DNA of 64,000 nucleotides from an uncultured Flavobacteriaceae bacterium (GCA_947488435.1 CANKZG010000001.1:1542308-1606307); one strand, 5' to 3'. Numbered from the stretch's first letter, positions 36,444 through 44,969 are shown. Program-made: numbers and translations. Notes: generated from the sequence alone by a model not told the origin.

Positions 36444-36827
36444 ATGGCACACGAGCATAAATTAGCAATTTTTAGAGGACTAGTGAAGTTTAAATCCAAT
36501 ACCGCAAAAATTTGGGGTGTATTGGCATTTTTAACTTTTATTACTGCTATTGAAGTAGGATTAGGGATTACAAAACCGGAGTCTTTAACAGGAACCTACG
36601 TTTTGGGAATGAAATTGTTAAATTGGATTTTTATTATCCTAACCTTAGTAAAAGCCTATTATATTGCTTGGGATTTTATGCACCTTAGAGATGAGAAAAG
36701 TTCGTTGCGAAGAGCCATTGTTTGGACTCCAATTTTCCTAGTTTGTTATTTGGTATTTATACTGCTTTTTGAAGCAGATTATATTTATAATATTATGAAG
36801 GAAGGCTTTGTTGCATGGCATTTCTAA
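36444..36827 (+). CDS. cytochrome c oxidase subunit IV family protein
   Basis: 127 residues with three membrane helices (about 23-42, 52-72 and 89-111) and the motif AYYIAWDFMHLRDEKSSLRRAI. This motif is shared with prokaryotic COX4/CtaF-like proteins (lysine/histidine-bearing helix followed by a polar loop). A terminator follows at 36847-36875. Confidence 0.85.
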   Translation: MAHEHKLAIFRGLVKFKSNTAKIWGVLAFLTFITAIEVGLGITKPESLTGTYVLGMKLLNWIFIILTLVKAYYIAWDFMHLRDEKSSLRRAIVWTPIFLVCYLVFILLFEADYIYNIMKEGFVAWHF

Positions 36828-36846
36828 AAAAGAATTAACACTCTCT

Positions 36847-36880
36847 AAAGGCGGTTTTATAACCGTCTTTTTTATTTTTG
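36847..36880 (+). terminator. terminator of the oxidase operon, overlapping a new -7 box
   Basis: 10-bp stem (AAAGGCGGTT / AACCGTCTTT, one G-T pair) with loop TTAT, then a T-rich tail. The tail contains TATTTTTG (36873-36880), a TAnnTTTG match 19 bases before the next ATG, so it may double as the promoter of the SCO-like gene. Confidence 0.75.
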
Positions 36881-36899
36881 TATCATCTTAAATTCCATT

Positions 36900-37535
36900 A
36901 TGAAAAAGGCTTTTGTACTGGTAGTTCTTTTTATTTTGCCTATCGTGGCATACCTTTTTTTTGCTTCAGGAATAAACAACTTTGGAAGACTTCCGGTGCT
37001 TACTGAAAACCTTGAGGATATTTCTTTTGGAGATTCCGAAATTACCTTGGATCGTAAAATAACTATCCTTGGTTTTTTGGGAAGTGATGTGGAGTTTAAA
37101 AAGGGCAATGCTTTCAATCTCAATCAAAAAATATACAAGCCTTTTTTCGAATTTAAAGAGTTTCAAATTGTAATGATTGTGCCGTTGGGTAACGAATCAA
37201 AGGTAGCGGAATTAAAAAAAGAGTTAGGCAACTTAGTTGATATTCGCAATTGGAAATTTGCGTTCGGAACGAATGCGGAGATACAAACTTTTTTCAACGG
37301 TTTACAAACCGATCTTTCACTTGACGATACAATGGCAACACCCTATGTATTTATTATCGATAAAGATATGAGTCTTAGGGGTCGGACGGATGATGAAGAT
37401 GAGGGAACGAAATATGGTTTTAACACGACTTCCGTTGCTGAGTTGAATAATAAAATGGAAGACGACGTAAAAATCATTCTGGCAGAATACCGCTCCGCCT
37501 TAAAAAAGAACAATGCAGATCGCTCTAATCCATGA
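36900..37535 (+). CDS. membrane-anchored SCO-like thioredoxin-fold protein without cysteines
   Basis: 211 residues: an N-terminal anchor (AFVLVVLFILPIVAYLFFASG, about 4-24), then a domain whose order of strands looks like SCO/thioredoxin. ITILGFLGSDVEFKKGNAFNLN stands where SCO proteins have the CxxxC strand-helix, and TPYVFIIDKDMSLRGR matches the later beta-strand that precedes the turn. The sequence has no cysteine at all and no candidate copper-ligand His, so it cannot act as a redox or copper chaperone in the usual way. It overlaps the true SCO gene by four bases and is probably a structural partner in oxidase assembly. Confidence 0.65.
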   Translation: MKKAFVLVVLFILPIVAYLFFASGINNFGRLPVLTENLEDISFGDSEITLDRKITILGFLGSDVEFKKGNAFNLNQKIYKPFFEFKEFQIVMIVPLGNESKVAELKKELGNLVDIRNWKFAFGTNAEIQTFFNGLQTDLSLDDTMATPYVFIIDKDMSLRGRTDDEDEGTKYGFNTTSVAELNNKMEDDVKIILAEYRSALKKNNADRSNP

Positions 37536-38260
37536 AAAAAAATAACTACACCTACGTTTGGGTTTCCTTAATTATTTTGATTTTTGGAATCATTTTTATT
37601 CCTAAAATAGTAACACGTATTCAGGAAGGTACAGTGATTGAAAATGATCGTATGCATCGTAAAGATAATTCGGGTGCTTTGGCTTATGTAACCTTGGAAG
37701 GAAAAAAAAGAAGAGTCCCTGAGTTCACGTTGCAAAATCAAGACAGCTTGTTAATCTCAAATAGAGATTATGAAGGAAAGGTATATGTTGTAGAGTTTTT
37801 CTTTACTCGATGTCCTAGTATTTGCCCTATAATGACACGAAATTTAGTAGACATTCAAAATACGCTTTCAGATGAAAGAGATTTTGGGATTGCTTCCTTC
37901 TCCATAACCCCCCATTTTGACACCTCAAGAGTTCTAAAAGAATATGCAGAGCAATACGGGATTACCGATCTGGATTGGAATTTAATGACCGGAGATCGAG
38001 AAGTAATCCATGATCTTGCTAACAATGGCTTTAATATTTTTGCAGCGGAAGTGCCAGATGCGCCTGGAGGTTTTGAACATTCGGGATTATTTGCCTTGGT
38101 GGATAAGAAGGGTTATATCCGCTCTAGAGTTGACGATTTTGGCAATCCCATTATCTATTACCGAGGAACAATCACCGAGACAGAAGGTGCAAATGCCGAA
38201 GGAGAAACACAGCAGATTACCATTTTAAAAGAGGATATCAGAAAATTATTGGAAGAATAG
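37532..38260 (+). CDS. SCO1/SenC copper chaperone for cytochrome oxidase
   Basis: 242 residues with an N-terminal anchor (VWVSLIILIFGIIFIPKIV, about 9-27) and a periplasmic thioredoxin-fold domain. The copper ligands are C94 and C98 in FTRCPSICPIM and H183 in FEHSGLFALVDKKG. It delivers copper to the CuA site of oxidase subunit II. It starts four bases inside the preceding cysteine-free relative, which suggests equal expression. Confidence 0.93.
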   Translation: MKKNNYTYVWVSLIILIFGIIFIPKIVTRIQEGTVIENDRMHRKDNSGALAYVTLEGKKRRVPEFTLQNQDSLLISNRDYEGKVYVVEFFFTRCPSICPIMTRNLVDIQNTLSDERDFGIASFSITPHFDTSRVLKEYAEQYGITDLDWNLMTGDREVIHDLANNGFNIFAAEVPDAPGGFEHSGLFALVDKKGYIRSRVDDFGNPIIYYRGTITETEGANAEGETQQITILKEDIRKLLEE

Positions 38261-38262
38261 GA

Positions 38263-38793
38263 ATGGAAATATCGGCAAAAGAAAAAAAGTTTAATAGGTT
38301 AATTACTATCGTTTCAATTGTAATTCCAGTAGTGGTTGCCGTATTGTTTGGAATTAAAATTCCCAATTCAAAACCCTTAGCTTTTTTGCCTCCTATTTAT
38401 GCTAGTATTAACGGCATTACTGCAGTAATGCTAATTGGAGCTGTTGTGGCCATAAAACAGGGAAATAAAAAACTACATCAAAAGTTAATGACCACCTGTA
38501 TTGGTTTGTCACTAGCTTTTTTAGTGATGTATGTTGCATATCATATGACTTCTGATTCAACAACATTTGGTGGGACGGGAGATATACGTTATTTCTATTA
38601 TTTTATATTAATTAGTCATATCATTTTATCTATAGTTGTAATTCCTTTGGTGTTAAAAACATATGCCAGAGCCTACTTGGGTAAATTTGAAGCGCATCGT
38701 AAATTGGCTAAAATCACTTTTCCAATTTGGCTGTATGTGGCGGTTACTGGAGTTGTGGTTTATCTAATGATTGCACCTTATTACGTACATTAA
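38263..38793 (+). CDS. DUF420 membrane protein (CtaM-like)
   Basis: 176 residues with five membrane helices and the DUF420 pattern: NGITAVMLIGAVVAIKQGNKKLHQKLM, then a helix with YVAYHMT, ISHIILSIVVIPLVLKTYARAYLGKFEAHRKLAKITFPIWLYVAVTGVVVYLM. The His residues at the helix ends are conserved in the family. In Gram-positive bacteria the related CtaM is needed for heme-copper oxidase maturation. It begins two bases after the SCO stop, which supports a role in oxidase assembly. Confidence 0.88.
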   Translation: MEISAKEKKFNRLITIVSIVIPVVVAVLFGIKIPNSKPLAFLPPIYASINGITAVMLIGAVVAIKQGNKKLHQKLMTTCIGLSLAFLVMYVAYHMTSDSTTFGGTGDIRYFYYFILISHIILSIVVIPLVLKTYARAYLGKFEAHRKLAKITFPIWLYVAVTGVVVYLMIAPYYVH

Positions 38794-38828
38794 TACCGAC
38801 TCGAAATAATACTTTCGAGAATTATATT

Positions 38829-39044
38829 ATGAAAAAAGTATCGGTTATACTCATACTGTTTACACTGTTATTACTTCCTCAGCTTTCCGAAGCACAGTGT
38901 GCCATGTGCAGAGCTGTTCTGGAGAGTGAGGAAAATGGAGCTGCAGCAGAAGGTATAAATAATGGGATCGTGTACCTGATGGCTATTCCTTATATCTTAG
39001 TTGCGGGGTTGTTCTTTTTTATTTATAAGAAGATGAAAGGATAA
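38829..39044 (+). CDS. small exported membrane protein with CxxC
   Basis: 71 residues from ATG 38829; the open frame is longer upstream, but this start gives a clean signal-like helix (VSVILILFTLLLLPQLSEA). It continues with QCAMCRAVLESEE, then a C-terminal helix YLMAIPYILVAGLFFFIYKKMKG. The CAMC motif just after the export signal may bind metal or be redox active in the periplasm. It ends the oxidase assembly cluster. Not a named family to my knowledge. Confidence 0.65.
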   Translation: MKKVSVILILFTLLLLPQLSEAQCAMCRAVLESEENGAAAEGINNGIVYLMAIPYILVAGLFFFIYKKMKG

Positions 39045-39081
39045 AATTTTAAGAATTTTAACATCTTTTTTTAAGTTTAAC

Positions 39082-39113
39082 TGTAACATAATCTTTTATC
39101 CATAGTCTTATGG
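39082..39113 (+). promoter_or_regulatory. ECF-sigma-like promoter of the first efflux operon
   Basis: TGTAACA (39082-39088), 16-base spacer, GTCTTATGG (39105-39113). The same arrangement, with the same spacer length, precedes the ATPase gene at 62279. TGTAAC plus GTC resembles -35/-10 elements reported for Bacteroidota ECF sigma factors. A further conserved stretch, ATTTTAACA(T)CTTTTTTTA, lies just upstream at 39055-39074. Confidence 0.6.
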
Positions 39114-39147
39114 TAGTACATCAATCAAAAAACTAACTACTATAATC

Positions 39148-40392
39148 ATGTTCGATCTCGAAAGATGGCAAGAAATCTTCGACACGATCCGCAAAAATAA
39201 GTTGCGTACGTTTCTTACAGGGCTGTCTGTTGCCTCCGGAATATTTATACTTGTTTTTTTACTGGGTTTCGGGCAGGGAATGCGTAATGGTATTGCCAAA
39301 GAATTTGAACAAGATGCTTCCACTAGCGTTTGGGTATGGCCTGGCGTTACCACCAAAGAGTTTAAAGGACTTAATCCCGGACGGCGTATTCAATTGCGTA
39401 ATGAGAATTACGATACTTCCGTAAATCTTTTTAGCGATGTTGTGGAGTATAAATCCCCAAGAATTTTTGTTCGTGGTATATCGGTAAACTATGGCAAAGA
39501 AGCTTTAATTTATAGCGTACAAGGGGTTTCTTCTCAATTTCAACAAATTGAAAATGCCAATATGTCTGAGGGTCGTTTTATCAACTATCAAGACGAAACG
39601 AATACGGCGAAAGTGGCCATCATAGGAAATAAGATTAAACGCGACGTTTTTAAAGAGGTAGAAACACCCATCGGGGAATTTATAGATATCTCTGGTATCC
39701 CTTTTAAGATTGTAGGGATCTATGGAGAGCAGGAAGAACGTGAAGAAGAGCGTATTTATATTCCAATCACCACAGCGCAACGGGTTTTTAATGGAGCGGA
39801 TAAGTTGAACAATATGTCATTTACCATGCCTGCGGTTGAAAATTTTGAAGAGGCCGTGGCACAGTCCATAGCCTTTAAAGAGGATCTACAGACCTATTTG
39901 CAACAGGCACACACGGTTGCTCCGGAAGATACAGGTGCAATTCAAGTTTGGAGTGCCATGGAAGAAGCAAAACGTTATTATGGACTTACTGGGAATATTA
40001 AACTCTTTTTCTGGTTTGTGGGGATATGTACTATAGTTGCCGGAGTAGTTGGGGTAAGTAATATTATGCTTATTGTAGTAAAAGAACGCACGAGAGAGAT
40101 TGGTATTCGAAAAGCTTTAGGAGCTAAACCTTGGGCAGTAGTAGGGATGATTTTACATGAATCTGTTTTTGTAACGGCAATTTCAGGTTTTACTGGCCTC
40201 ATTGTGAGTATGAGTTTATTGGAAATTATAGGTCCTCATGTAGAGATCGATTATGTAGCCAATCCCTCTGTAAATTTTAATGTTGCCTTTGCAACGGTAT
40301 TGCTACTCATATTTGCGGGTGCTGTAGCAGGATTTATTCCTGCATGGAGAGCTGCGAACATTCATGTTATTGATGCATTACGAGACGAATAA
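39148..40392 (+). CDS. MacB/FtsX-type ABC transporter permease
   Basis: 414 residues with the MacB architecture: TM1 (LRTFLTGLSVASGIFILVFLLGFG, about 17-40), a large periplasmic MacB_PCD domain (about 45-270), then three C-terminal helices. These include the FtsX motif VVGVSNIMLIVVKERTREIGIRKALGAKPWAVVGMILHES and the end motif GFIPAWRAANIHVIDALRDE. It is related to the permease at 62973 (both start MFD..WQEIF and share KLRTFLTG). No ATPase gene is adjacent. First gene after the ECF-like promoter. Confidence 0.92.
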   Translation: MFDLERWQEIFDTIRKNKLRTFLTGLSVASGIFILVFLLGFGQGMRNGIAKEFEQDASTSVWVWPGVTTKEFKGLNPGRRIQLRNENYDTSVNLFSDVVEYKSPRIFVRGISVNYGKEALIYSVQGVSSQFQQIENANMSEGRFINYQDETNTAKVAIIGNKIKRDVFKEVETPIGEFIDISGIPFKIVGIYGEQEEREEERIYIPITTAQRVFNGADKLNNMSFTMPAVENFEEAVAQSIAFKEDLQTYLQQAHTVAPEDTGAIQVWSAMEEAKRYYGLTGNIKLFFWFVGICTIVAGVVGVSNIMLIVVKERTREIGIRKALGAKPWAVVGMILHESVFVTAISGFTGLIVSMSLLEIIGPHVEIDYVANPSVNFNVAFATVLLLIFAGAVAGFIPAWRAANIHVIDALRDE

Positions 40393-40417
40393 AAAGACAA
40401 ACTAGAAACAAAAAATT

Positions 40418-41677
40418 GTGTTTAACCGAGATCGCTGGAAAGAAATTGTAGAAGTGCTCACAAGTAATGTGGGGAGAACCATATTAACCGCTTTTGGCGT
40501 ATGTTGGGGGATCTTTATTTTAATTATTCTACTAGCGGCGGGTAAGGGTCTTGAAAATGGAATCAAACAAGATTTTGGAGATATCGCTACCAATACCATG
40601 TTTATGTGGACACGAGCGACGACAAAACCTTATGAAGGATTACCCAAAGGCAGAAATTTCCGCTTTAAGATAGAAGACGTTCAGGCCATTCGTGATAATG
40701 TTCCCAACTTACGCTTTGTATCTCCTCGCAACCAACTGGGAGGTTTCGGTGGCGGTAACAATGTAGTTCGGGGGATCAATACCGGAGCCTATAATATTTA
40801 TGGGGATTATCCTGAAATTATTAAACAGGAACCTATGACCATTACTTCAGGTCGATTTTTAAACCATAACGATATTCAGGAGAAACGCAAAATTGCAGTT
40901 ATTGGCAGCGCGGTAAAAAACGAACTGTATGATAAAGAGGAGGAAGTACTCGGAAGTTACATTAAAATACAAGGGGTGAATTTTATGGTGGTTGGCACCT
41001 ATAAGAAAAATAGTAATGACGGAGACGGTGAAGAAGGGCAGAAGGAAATATTTGTACCATTTACGGCATTTTCTCAGGCCTTTAATCAGGGCAATAAAGT
41101 GGGTTGGATGGCAATTACCGCCCATAATGGTACGTCCATAAGTGCCATTAAAAACGATATTGTAAATGTGGTAAAGAAAATCCATAAAGTACATCCGGAA
41201 GACCAACGCGCTATAGGATACTTCGATCTTTACGAACAATACAATCGGGTAGAAAGCCTTTTTGGTGCGCTAAGAGCAGTAGCCTATATCGTAGGTATTA
41301 TGGTATTACTTTCTGGAATTATTGGAGTAAGTAATATTATGCTCATTGTAATTAAAGAGCGTACCAAAGAGATTGGAATTCGCAGGGCCTTGGGAGAACA
41401 ACCGGGATCAATTCGCAAACAAGTATTGATGGAATCTATTTTTTTAACCATCATGTCGGGAATGACCGGTATTATCTTTGGGGCTCTCTTTATTTTTGGG
41501 ATCAATTCCTTGTTAGATGCAGTAGGACCCGTGGACATGTTTTTAAACCCCAGCGTGAGTCTGGGAGTTGTAATAGTCGCCCTATTAATATTGGTATTCT
41601 CAGGTCTCTTGGCAGGATTTATTCCTGCCCAAAGTGCTATTAGAGTACGACCTATTGAGGCGTTGCGTACCGAATAA
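40418..41677 (+). CDS. MacB/FtsX-type ABC transporter permease, second
   Basis: 419 residues with the same domain plan as its neighbour: TM1 (TILTAFGVCWGIFILIILLAAG), a periplasmic domain, and the FtsX core SGIIGVSNIMLIVIKERTKEIGIRRALGEQPGSIRKQVLMES, ending GFIPAQSAIRVRPIEALRTE. The start is GTG at 40418 (VFNRDRWKEI), 25 bases after the first permease. Two different permeases probably form a heterodimer in a MacAB-like efflux system. Confidence 0.92.
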   Translation: MFNRDRWKEIVEVLTSNVGRTILTAFGVCWGIFILIILLAAGKGLENGIKQDFGDIATNTMFMWTRATTKPYEGLPKGRNFRFKIEDVQAIRDNVPNLRFVSPRNQLGGFGGGNNVVRGINTGAYNIYGDYPEIIKQEPMTITSGRFLNHNDIQEKRKIAVIGSAVKNELYDKEEEVLGSYIKIQGVNFMVVGTYKKNSNDGDGEEGQKEIFVPFTAFSQAFNQGNKVGWMAITAHNGTSISAIKNDIVNVVKKIHKVHPEDQRAIGYFDLYEQYNRVESLFGALRAVAYIVGIMVLLSGIIGVSNIMLIVIKERTKEIGIRRALGEQPGSIRKQVLMESIFLTIMSGMTGIIFGALFIFGINSLLDAVGPVDMFLNPSVSLGVVIVALLILVFSGLLAGFIPAQSAIRVRPIEALRTE

Positions 41678-41741
41678 ATCCCACAAAAATAATTGAACTA
41701 AAAACACATCAATCAAACTATAAAAATTCAATCACCGAGCC

Positions 41742-42857
41742 ATGAAAAAAACAGTAACCATTATTATCCTGCTTCTTATCGTTGTTATCTTCGGAGGAGC
41801 TATGTATTACCTATATCAAAAAAATGCCCAGGACCCTGTTGTATACGAAATAGAGCAAGCTTCTAAGCAGACTATTATTAAGAAAACCGTTGCTACGGGA
41901 AGTATTTTACCTTTAGAGGAAGTACTGATCAAACCTAATATTTCAGGAGTTATCGAAGAGGTTTATGTAGAAGGAGGCGATTTTGTAAATACCGGAGATC
42001 TTTTAGCGAAAATTAAAGTAGTTCCCAATTTGGCGGCTTTAAACGATGCCAGAGATGCTATTGACAATGCTAAAATTACTTTGGACGATCAGGTGCGTAA
42101 CTACCAACGCCAAAAGGGACTATTTGATAAGGGAGTTGTTTCTAAGGCTGACTTAGAGCGGGCTCAGGTTACCTACGATCAGGCAAAACAAGGCTATAAT
42201 GCAGCCTTAAAACGCTACGATATTGTAAAAACGGGAACGGCAAAGGGGTTTGGAAACGCAGCAAATACCCTAATCCGATCTACCGTAAGCGGAATGGTAC
42301 TTGAAGTACCTGTAGAAGTTGGAAATCAAGTAATCGAAAGTAATAATTTTAATGAGGGAACCACGATTGCTGCGGTAGCCGATGTAGAAAAAATGATTTT
42401 TGAAGGGAAGGTAGATGAATCTGAAGTAGGGAAGATTACTGAAAACCTGCCCTTAGAAATTACCGTTGGTGCTATTGAGAATCAAGTATTTGATGCAGTA
42501 CTGGATTATATCGCCCCAAAAGGGAAGGAAGAAAATGGAGCCATCCAGTTTGAAATAAAGGGAACCCTTAAAAAGCAGGATACCGTATTTATTAGAGCTG
42601 GCTTAAGTGCAAATGCTTCTATTATTTTGGCACGTGCTGATAGCGTATTGGCCATAAAAGAGGCTTTGGTACAATTTGACGATAAGACCAAAAAGCCCTT
42701 TTTAGAAATAGAAACGGGAGAGCAAAGTTTTGAACGCCGTGATATAGAACTTGGTATTAGCGACGGTATTTTTGTAGAGGTAAAATCGGGTATCGATGCC
42801 GATACCAAAATTAAGGTTTGGAACGAGGTAGAACCAGATGAATTTGCGCAAAACTAA
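41742..42857 (+). CDS. HlyD/MacA-type periplasmic adaptor
   Basis: Membrane-fusion protein of 371 residues: N-terminal anchor (TVTIIILLLIVVIFGGAMYYLY, about 4-25), a lipoyl/barrel-sandwich half (VLIKPNISGVIEEVYVEGGDFVNTGDLLAKI, about 62-92), a coiled-coil hairpin (about 98-155), the return lipoyl half (TVSGMVLEVPVEVGNQV), and a beta-barrel domain. It links the two upstream permeases to an outer-membrane channel of TolC type; no TolC gene is in the window. Confidence 0.9.
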   Translation: MKKTVTIIILLLIVVIFGGAMYYLYQKNAQDPVVYEIEQASKQTIIKKTVATGSILPLEEVLIKPNISGVIEEVYVEGGDFVNTGDLLAKIKVVPNLAALNDARDAIDNAKITLDDQVRNYQRQKGLFDKGVVSKADLERAQVTYDQAKQGYNAALKRYDIVKTGTAKGFGNAANTLIRSTVSGMVLEVPVEVGNQVIESNNFNEGTTIAAVADVEKMIFEGKVDESEVGKITENLPLEITVGAIENQVFDAVLDYIAPKGKEENGAIQFEIKGTLKKQDTVFIRAGLSANASIILARADSVLAIKEALVQFDDKTKKPFLEIETGEQSFERRDIELGISDGIFVEVKSGIDADTKIKVWNEVEPDEFAQN

Positions 42858-42861
42858 TCGA

Positions 42862-43044
42862 ATGAAAACTACGGAACGTTTACTAAAAGCAATTCAAAAA
42901 TTGCAATTAAGCGCTAAAATCTTTTTGGTGATGGGAACTGTAGCTGTGACGGGCTTGTTGGTAACCCACTGGGAAGAGGTAAAAGAGAGTGTGGTGATCT
43001 CTGCTATGGATAGCAAGGAAGATCGTTTACGGTTGTTGATTTAG
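42862..43044 (+). CDS. small single-helix membrane protein
   Basis: 60 residues from ATG 42862, four bases after the adaptor stop. It has one membrane helix (IFLVMGTVAVTGLLVTHW, about 24-41) between a basic N-terminus and a charged tail. The tight spacing suggests it is the last gene of the efflux operon. No family recognised; it could be non-coding. Confidence 0.45.
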   Translation: MKTTERLLKAIQKLQLSAKIFLVMGTVAVTGLLVTHWEEVKESVVISAMDSKEDRLRLLI

Positions 43045-43057
43045 AAAGTTAGACTAC

Positions 43058-44725
43058 TTAAAGAATTAGTTTTCCTTTGGAAACCTGTTCAGCCATTAAA
43101 AGGGCATTATAAGCATTAACAACTTTTCCTGATTTAGATAAGGAAGAAAATGGTACTAATTCTTCATTTTCTGGATCTTTGGAAATATTTACCATGATAT
43201 CATAAGAAACCCCCGATTTCATTAAAATTTGTTTTACCTCTGGCGCAGATAGTTCAGGGTAATATAAACGAAGAAGTGCTGCTATTTTCGATACTATTGC
43301 CGAGGCAGCCGAAGTACCACTTGTATATTCGGAATTACCTTCTTTTTTAGCAGAATAGGTAAATATTTTTTCTCCTGGAGCAAAAATGTCTACTTGTTCT
43401 TTTCCATAATTAGTAGCTGGATGAACAAAAGTGCTATCTAACTTGTAACCGGAACTAGCAACTTTTAGAAAATTATTTGAAACTTCCTGGTAAGTTGAAA
43501 CCGAATCATTTGGATAGTTGTAGTTATCTTTTTGATCCAAATTAAGTCCATTATTTCCCGAAGAGGTAACAATTAAAACATCTTTTTGATCTGCATATTT
43601 TATGGCATCAAGAACCCATTCCGGATGTAGTGAAAAAGACTTGCCAAAACTAATGTTTATGACTCTAGCTCCATTGTTAACCGCATATCGAATAGCCAAT
43701 GCAATATCTTTATCATGCTCATCACCATAGGCAGAAACGCAAATAGGCATGATTTTAATATTGTTTATTTGGGATGTCCCTAGTATTCCCGCAGTCAATG
43801 TCCCATGATCTAATAGATTGGTATTGAAATCAACAAGGTTATTACCATATATTGAGTCAAAAATATCATCAGGATTATCGCCTATAATTGTTCTGTCGTT
43901 ATATTGAGTATTAAGAAGTTTGTTGAATCGTTCGTTTAATTTTAGTTTTCGTTCCTCAAGTAGTTTTTTAGTGAAATTTTGATGGACTAATTCTTTTATA
44001 ATAGCTATTGAATGTGTAATGCTCGTGTCCTGAGAATAAACTTCATTTAAACTGTCTAACTTGTAAATTTCAAATTCTTGATTTTCAAAGAAGGGTGCTA
44101 ATGAGCTTGCAACGGACTGATAATAACGATAAAAACTTTCGAAATTTTCAATTTCAAGTTTCGTTGATTTTAGTCGTTGTTCGTGAGCTTTTTTTGCCTT
44201 TTGATAAATATATCTTTCTTGCTCTGATAACCTTTTTTGTTGTTCTGTAGAAGAGTGTTTTTTGAGAATTCTTGTGTATTCATAATTTACAAATGAGGAA
44301 TTTTTATTCTTATCTGTTCCTCCCAAAAAATTCCAACCATTAAAATCATCAATATATCCATTTCCATCGTCGTCAATGCTATTGTTAGGAATCTCATTTT
44401 TATTTTGCCAAATTTTATGCTTTAAATGCTTGTGCTGAATATTTATGGGCATATCAAGCAGCGCTATAACTATGCTGTTACCTTGTCTCTGATTGATTAA
44501 TTTTTTAAAGGTTCTATCTAAACTGGTGCCTGGAATTGTATCTTTCTCATAATCCATGGTGTGCCAGTTTTCAAGTTCTTTGGTGGTTAAGTCTTGCTTT
44601 TTTAGAACGGTAACTAAGGAGTTAGGAATAGGCTTTTGAATTTTTTCTCCAGTGCAACTGGATAAAAAAAAATAAACACAAACAACAAATATGTAACATT
44701 TGTTTCCTAAAAGGCTTTGATACAT
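43058..44725 (-). CDS. subtilisin-like (S8) serine protease lipoprotein
   Basis: The start is set at ATG 44725 because the more upstream TTG (44752) lies inside a hairpin; length is then 555. A lipoprotein signal ends at C24 (VYFFLSSC). The S8 triad is visible: D91 in IALLDMPI, H307 in LLDHGTLTAGILG and S472 in SGTSAASA, with oxyanion N391 in SSGNNG. About 215 residues separate D and H, far more than in classical subtilisins; this insert (roughly 125-290) is charged and helical. No propeptide of standard type and no T9SS sorting domain are seen. It lies directly downstream of a double-glycine peptide gene, so it may mature or degrade that peptide at the cell envelope. Confidence 0.88.
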   Translation of the reverse strand: MYQSLLGNKCYIFVVCVYFFLSSCTGEKIQKPIPNSLVTVLKKQDLTTKELENWHTMDYEKDTIPGTSLDRTFKKLINQRQGNSIVIALLDMPINIQHKHLKHKIWQNKNEIPNNSIDDDGNGYIDDFNGWNFLGGTDKNKNSSFVNYEYTRILKKHSSTEQQKRLSEQERYIYQKAKKAHEQRLKSTKLEIENFESFYRYYQSVASSLAPFFENQEFEIYKLDSLNEVYSQDTSITHSIAIIKELVHQNFTKKLLEERKLKLNERFNKLLNTQYNDRTIIGDNPDDIFDSIYGNNLVDFNTNLLDHGTLTAGILGTSQINNIKIMPICVSAYGDEHDKDIALAIRYAVNNGARVINISFGKSFSLHPEWVLDAIKYADQKDVLIVTSSGNNGLNLDQKDNYNYPNDSVSTYQEVSNNFLKVASSGYKLDSTFVHPATNYGKEQVDIFAPGEKIFTYSAKKEGNSEYTSGTSAASAIVSKIAALLRLYYPELSAPEVKQILMKSGVSYDIMVNISKDPENEELVPFSSLSKSGKVVNAYNALLMAEQVSKGKLIL

Positions 44726-44740
44726 AAATCCATATATTAA

Positions 44741-44774
44741 AATTCCTTTCAAAACTGCAATTTTGAAAGGAATT
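44741..44774 (-). promoter_or_regulatory. hairpin between the peptide gene and the S8 protease gene
   Basis: Perfect 14-bp inverted repeat (AATTCCTTTCAAAA / TTTTGAAAGGAATT) with a 6-base loop, starting 9 bases after the peptide stop codon. There is no good T-tract on the leftward strand, so partial read-through or mRNA stabilisation is more likely than full termination. Such hairpins commonly keep precursor peptide levels above those of processing enzymes. Confidence 0.6.
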
Positions 44775-44783
44775 TAGAAGTTT

Positions 44784-44969
44784 TTATAATCGTATCTTCC
44801 GTTTTGAAGTTTGTATACAGATTTGAGGACTATCGCTTCTGCTATCTGTTCCATCCCCATTATTATATAGCAATTCGCTATAAAAGTAATTGCCTCCCAT
44901 TAGTTTATTCGATTGTTGAAGTTTGGCAATTTTTGATTTGTGAAGTGATAGTTTTTTTAGCTTTTTCAT
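44784..44969 (-). CDS. double-glycine leader peptide precursor (RiPP/lanthipeptide-like)
   Basis: 61 residues. The leader begins MKKLKKLSLHKSKIAKLQQ and runs to LMGG at residues 23-26, the lysine-rich KLSL...I..L....GG pattern of Bacteroidota natural-product precursors (often labelled class I lanthipeptide precursors). The presumed core (27-61) is polar, with several Ser/Thr, an SDSPQICIQT stretch with a single Cys, and a basic tail. No lanthionine synthetase, radical SAM or cyclodehydratase gene is in the window, so modification is not supported here. The protease gene follows in the same direction and a TPR-AraC regulator lies upstream. Confidence 0.65.
   Translation of the reverse strand: MKKLKKLSLHKSKIAKLQQSNKLMGGNYFYSELLYNNGDGTDSRSDSPQICIQTSKRKIRL

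Noticed and set aside
44726-44752. TTG start for the S8 protease
   Set aside because: It lies within the hairpin arm and would spoil the lipoprotein signal; ATG 44725 gives a clean lipobox.
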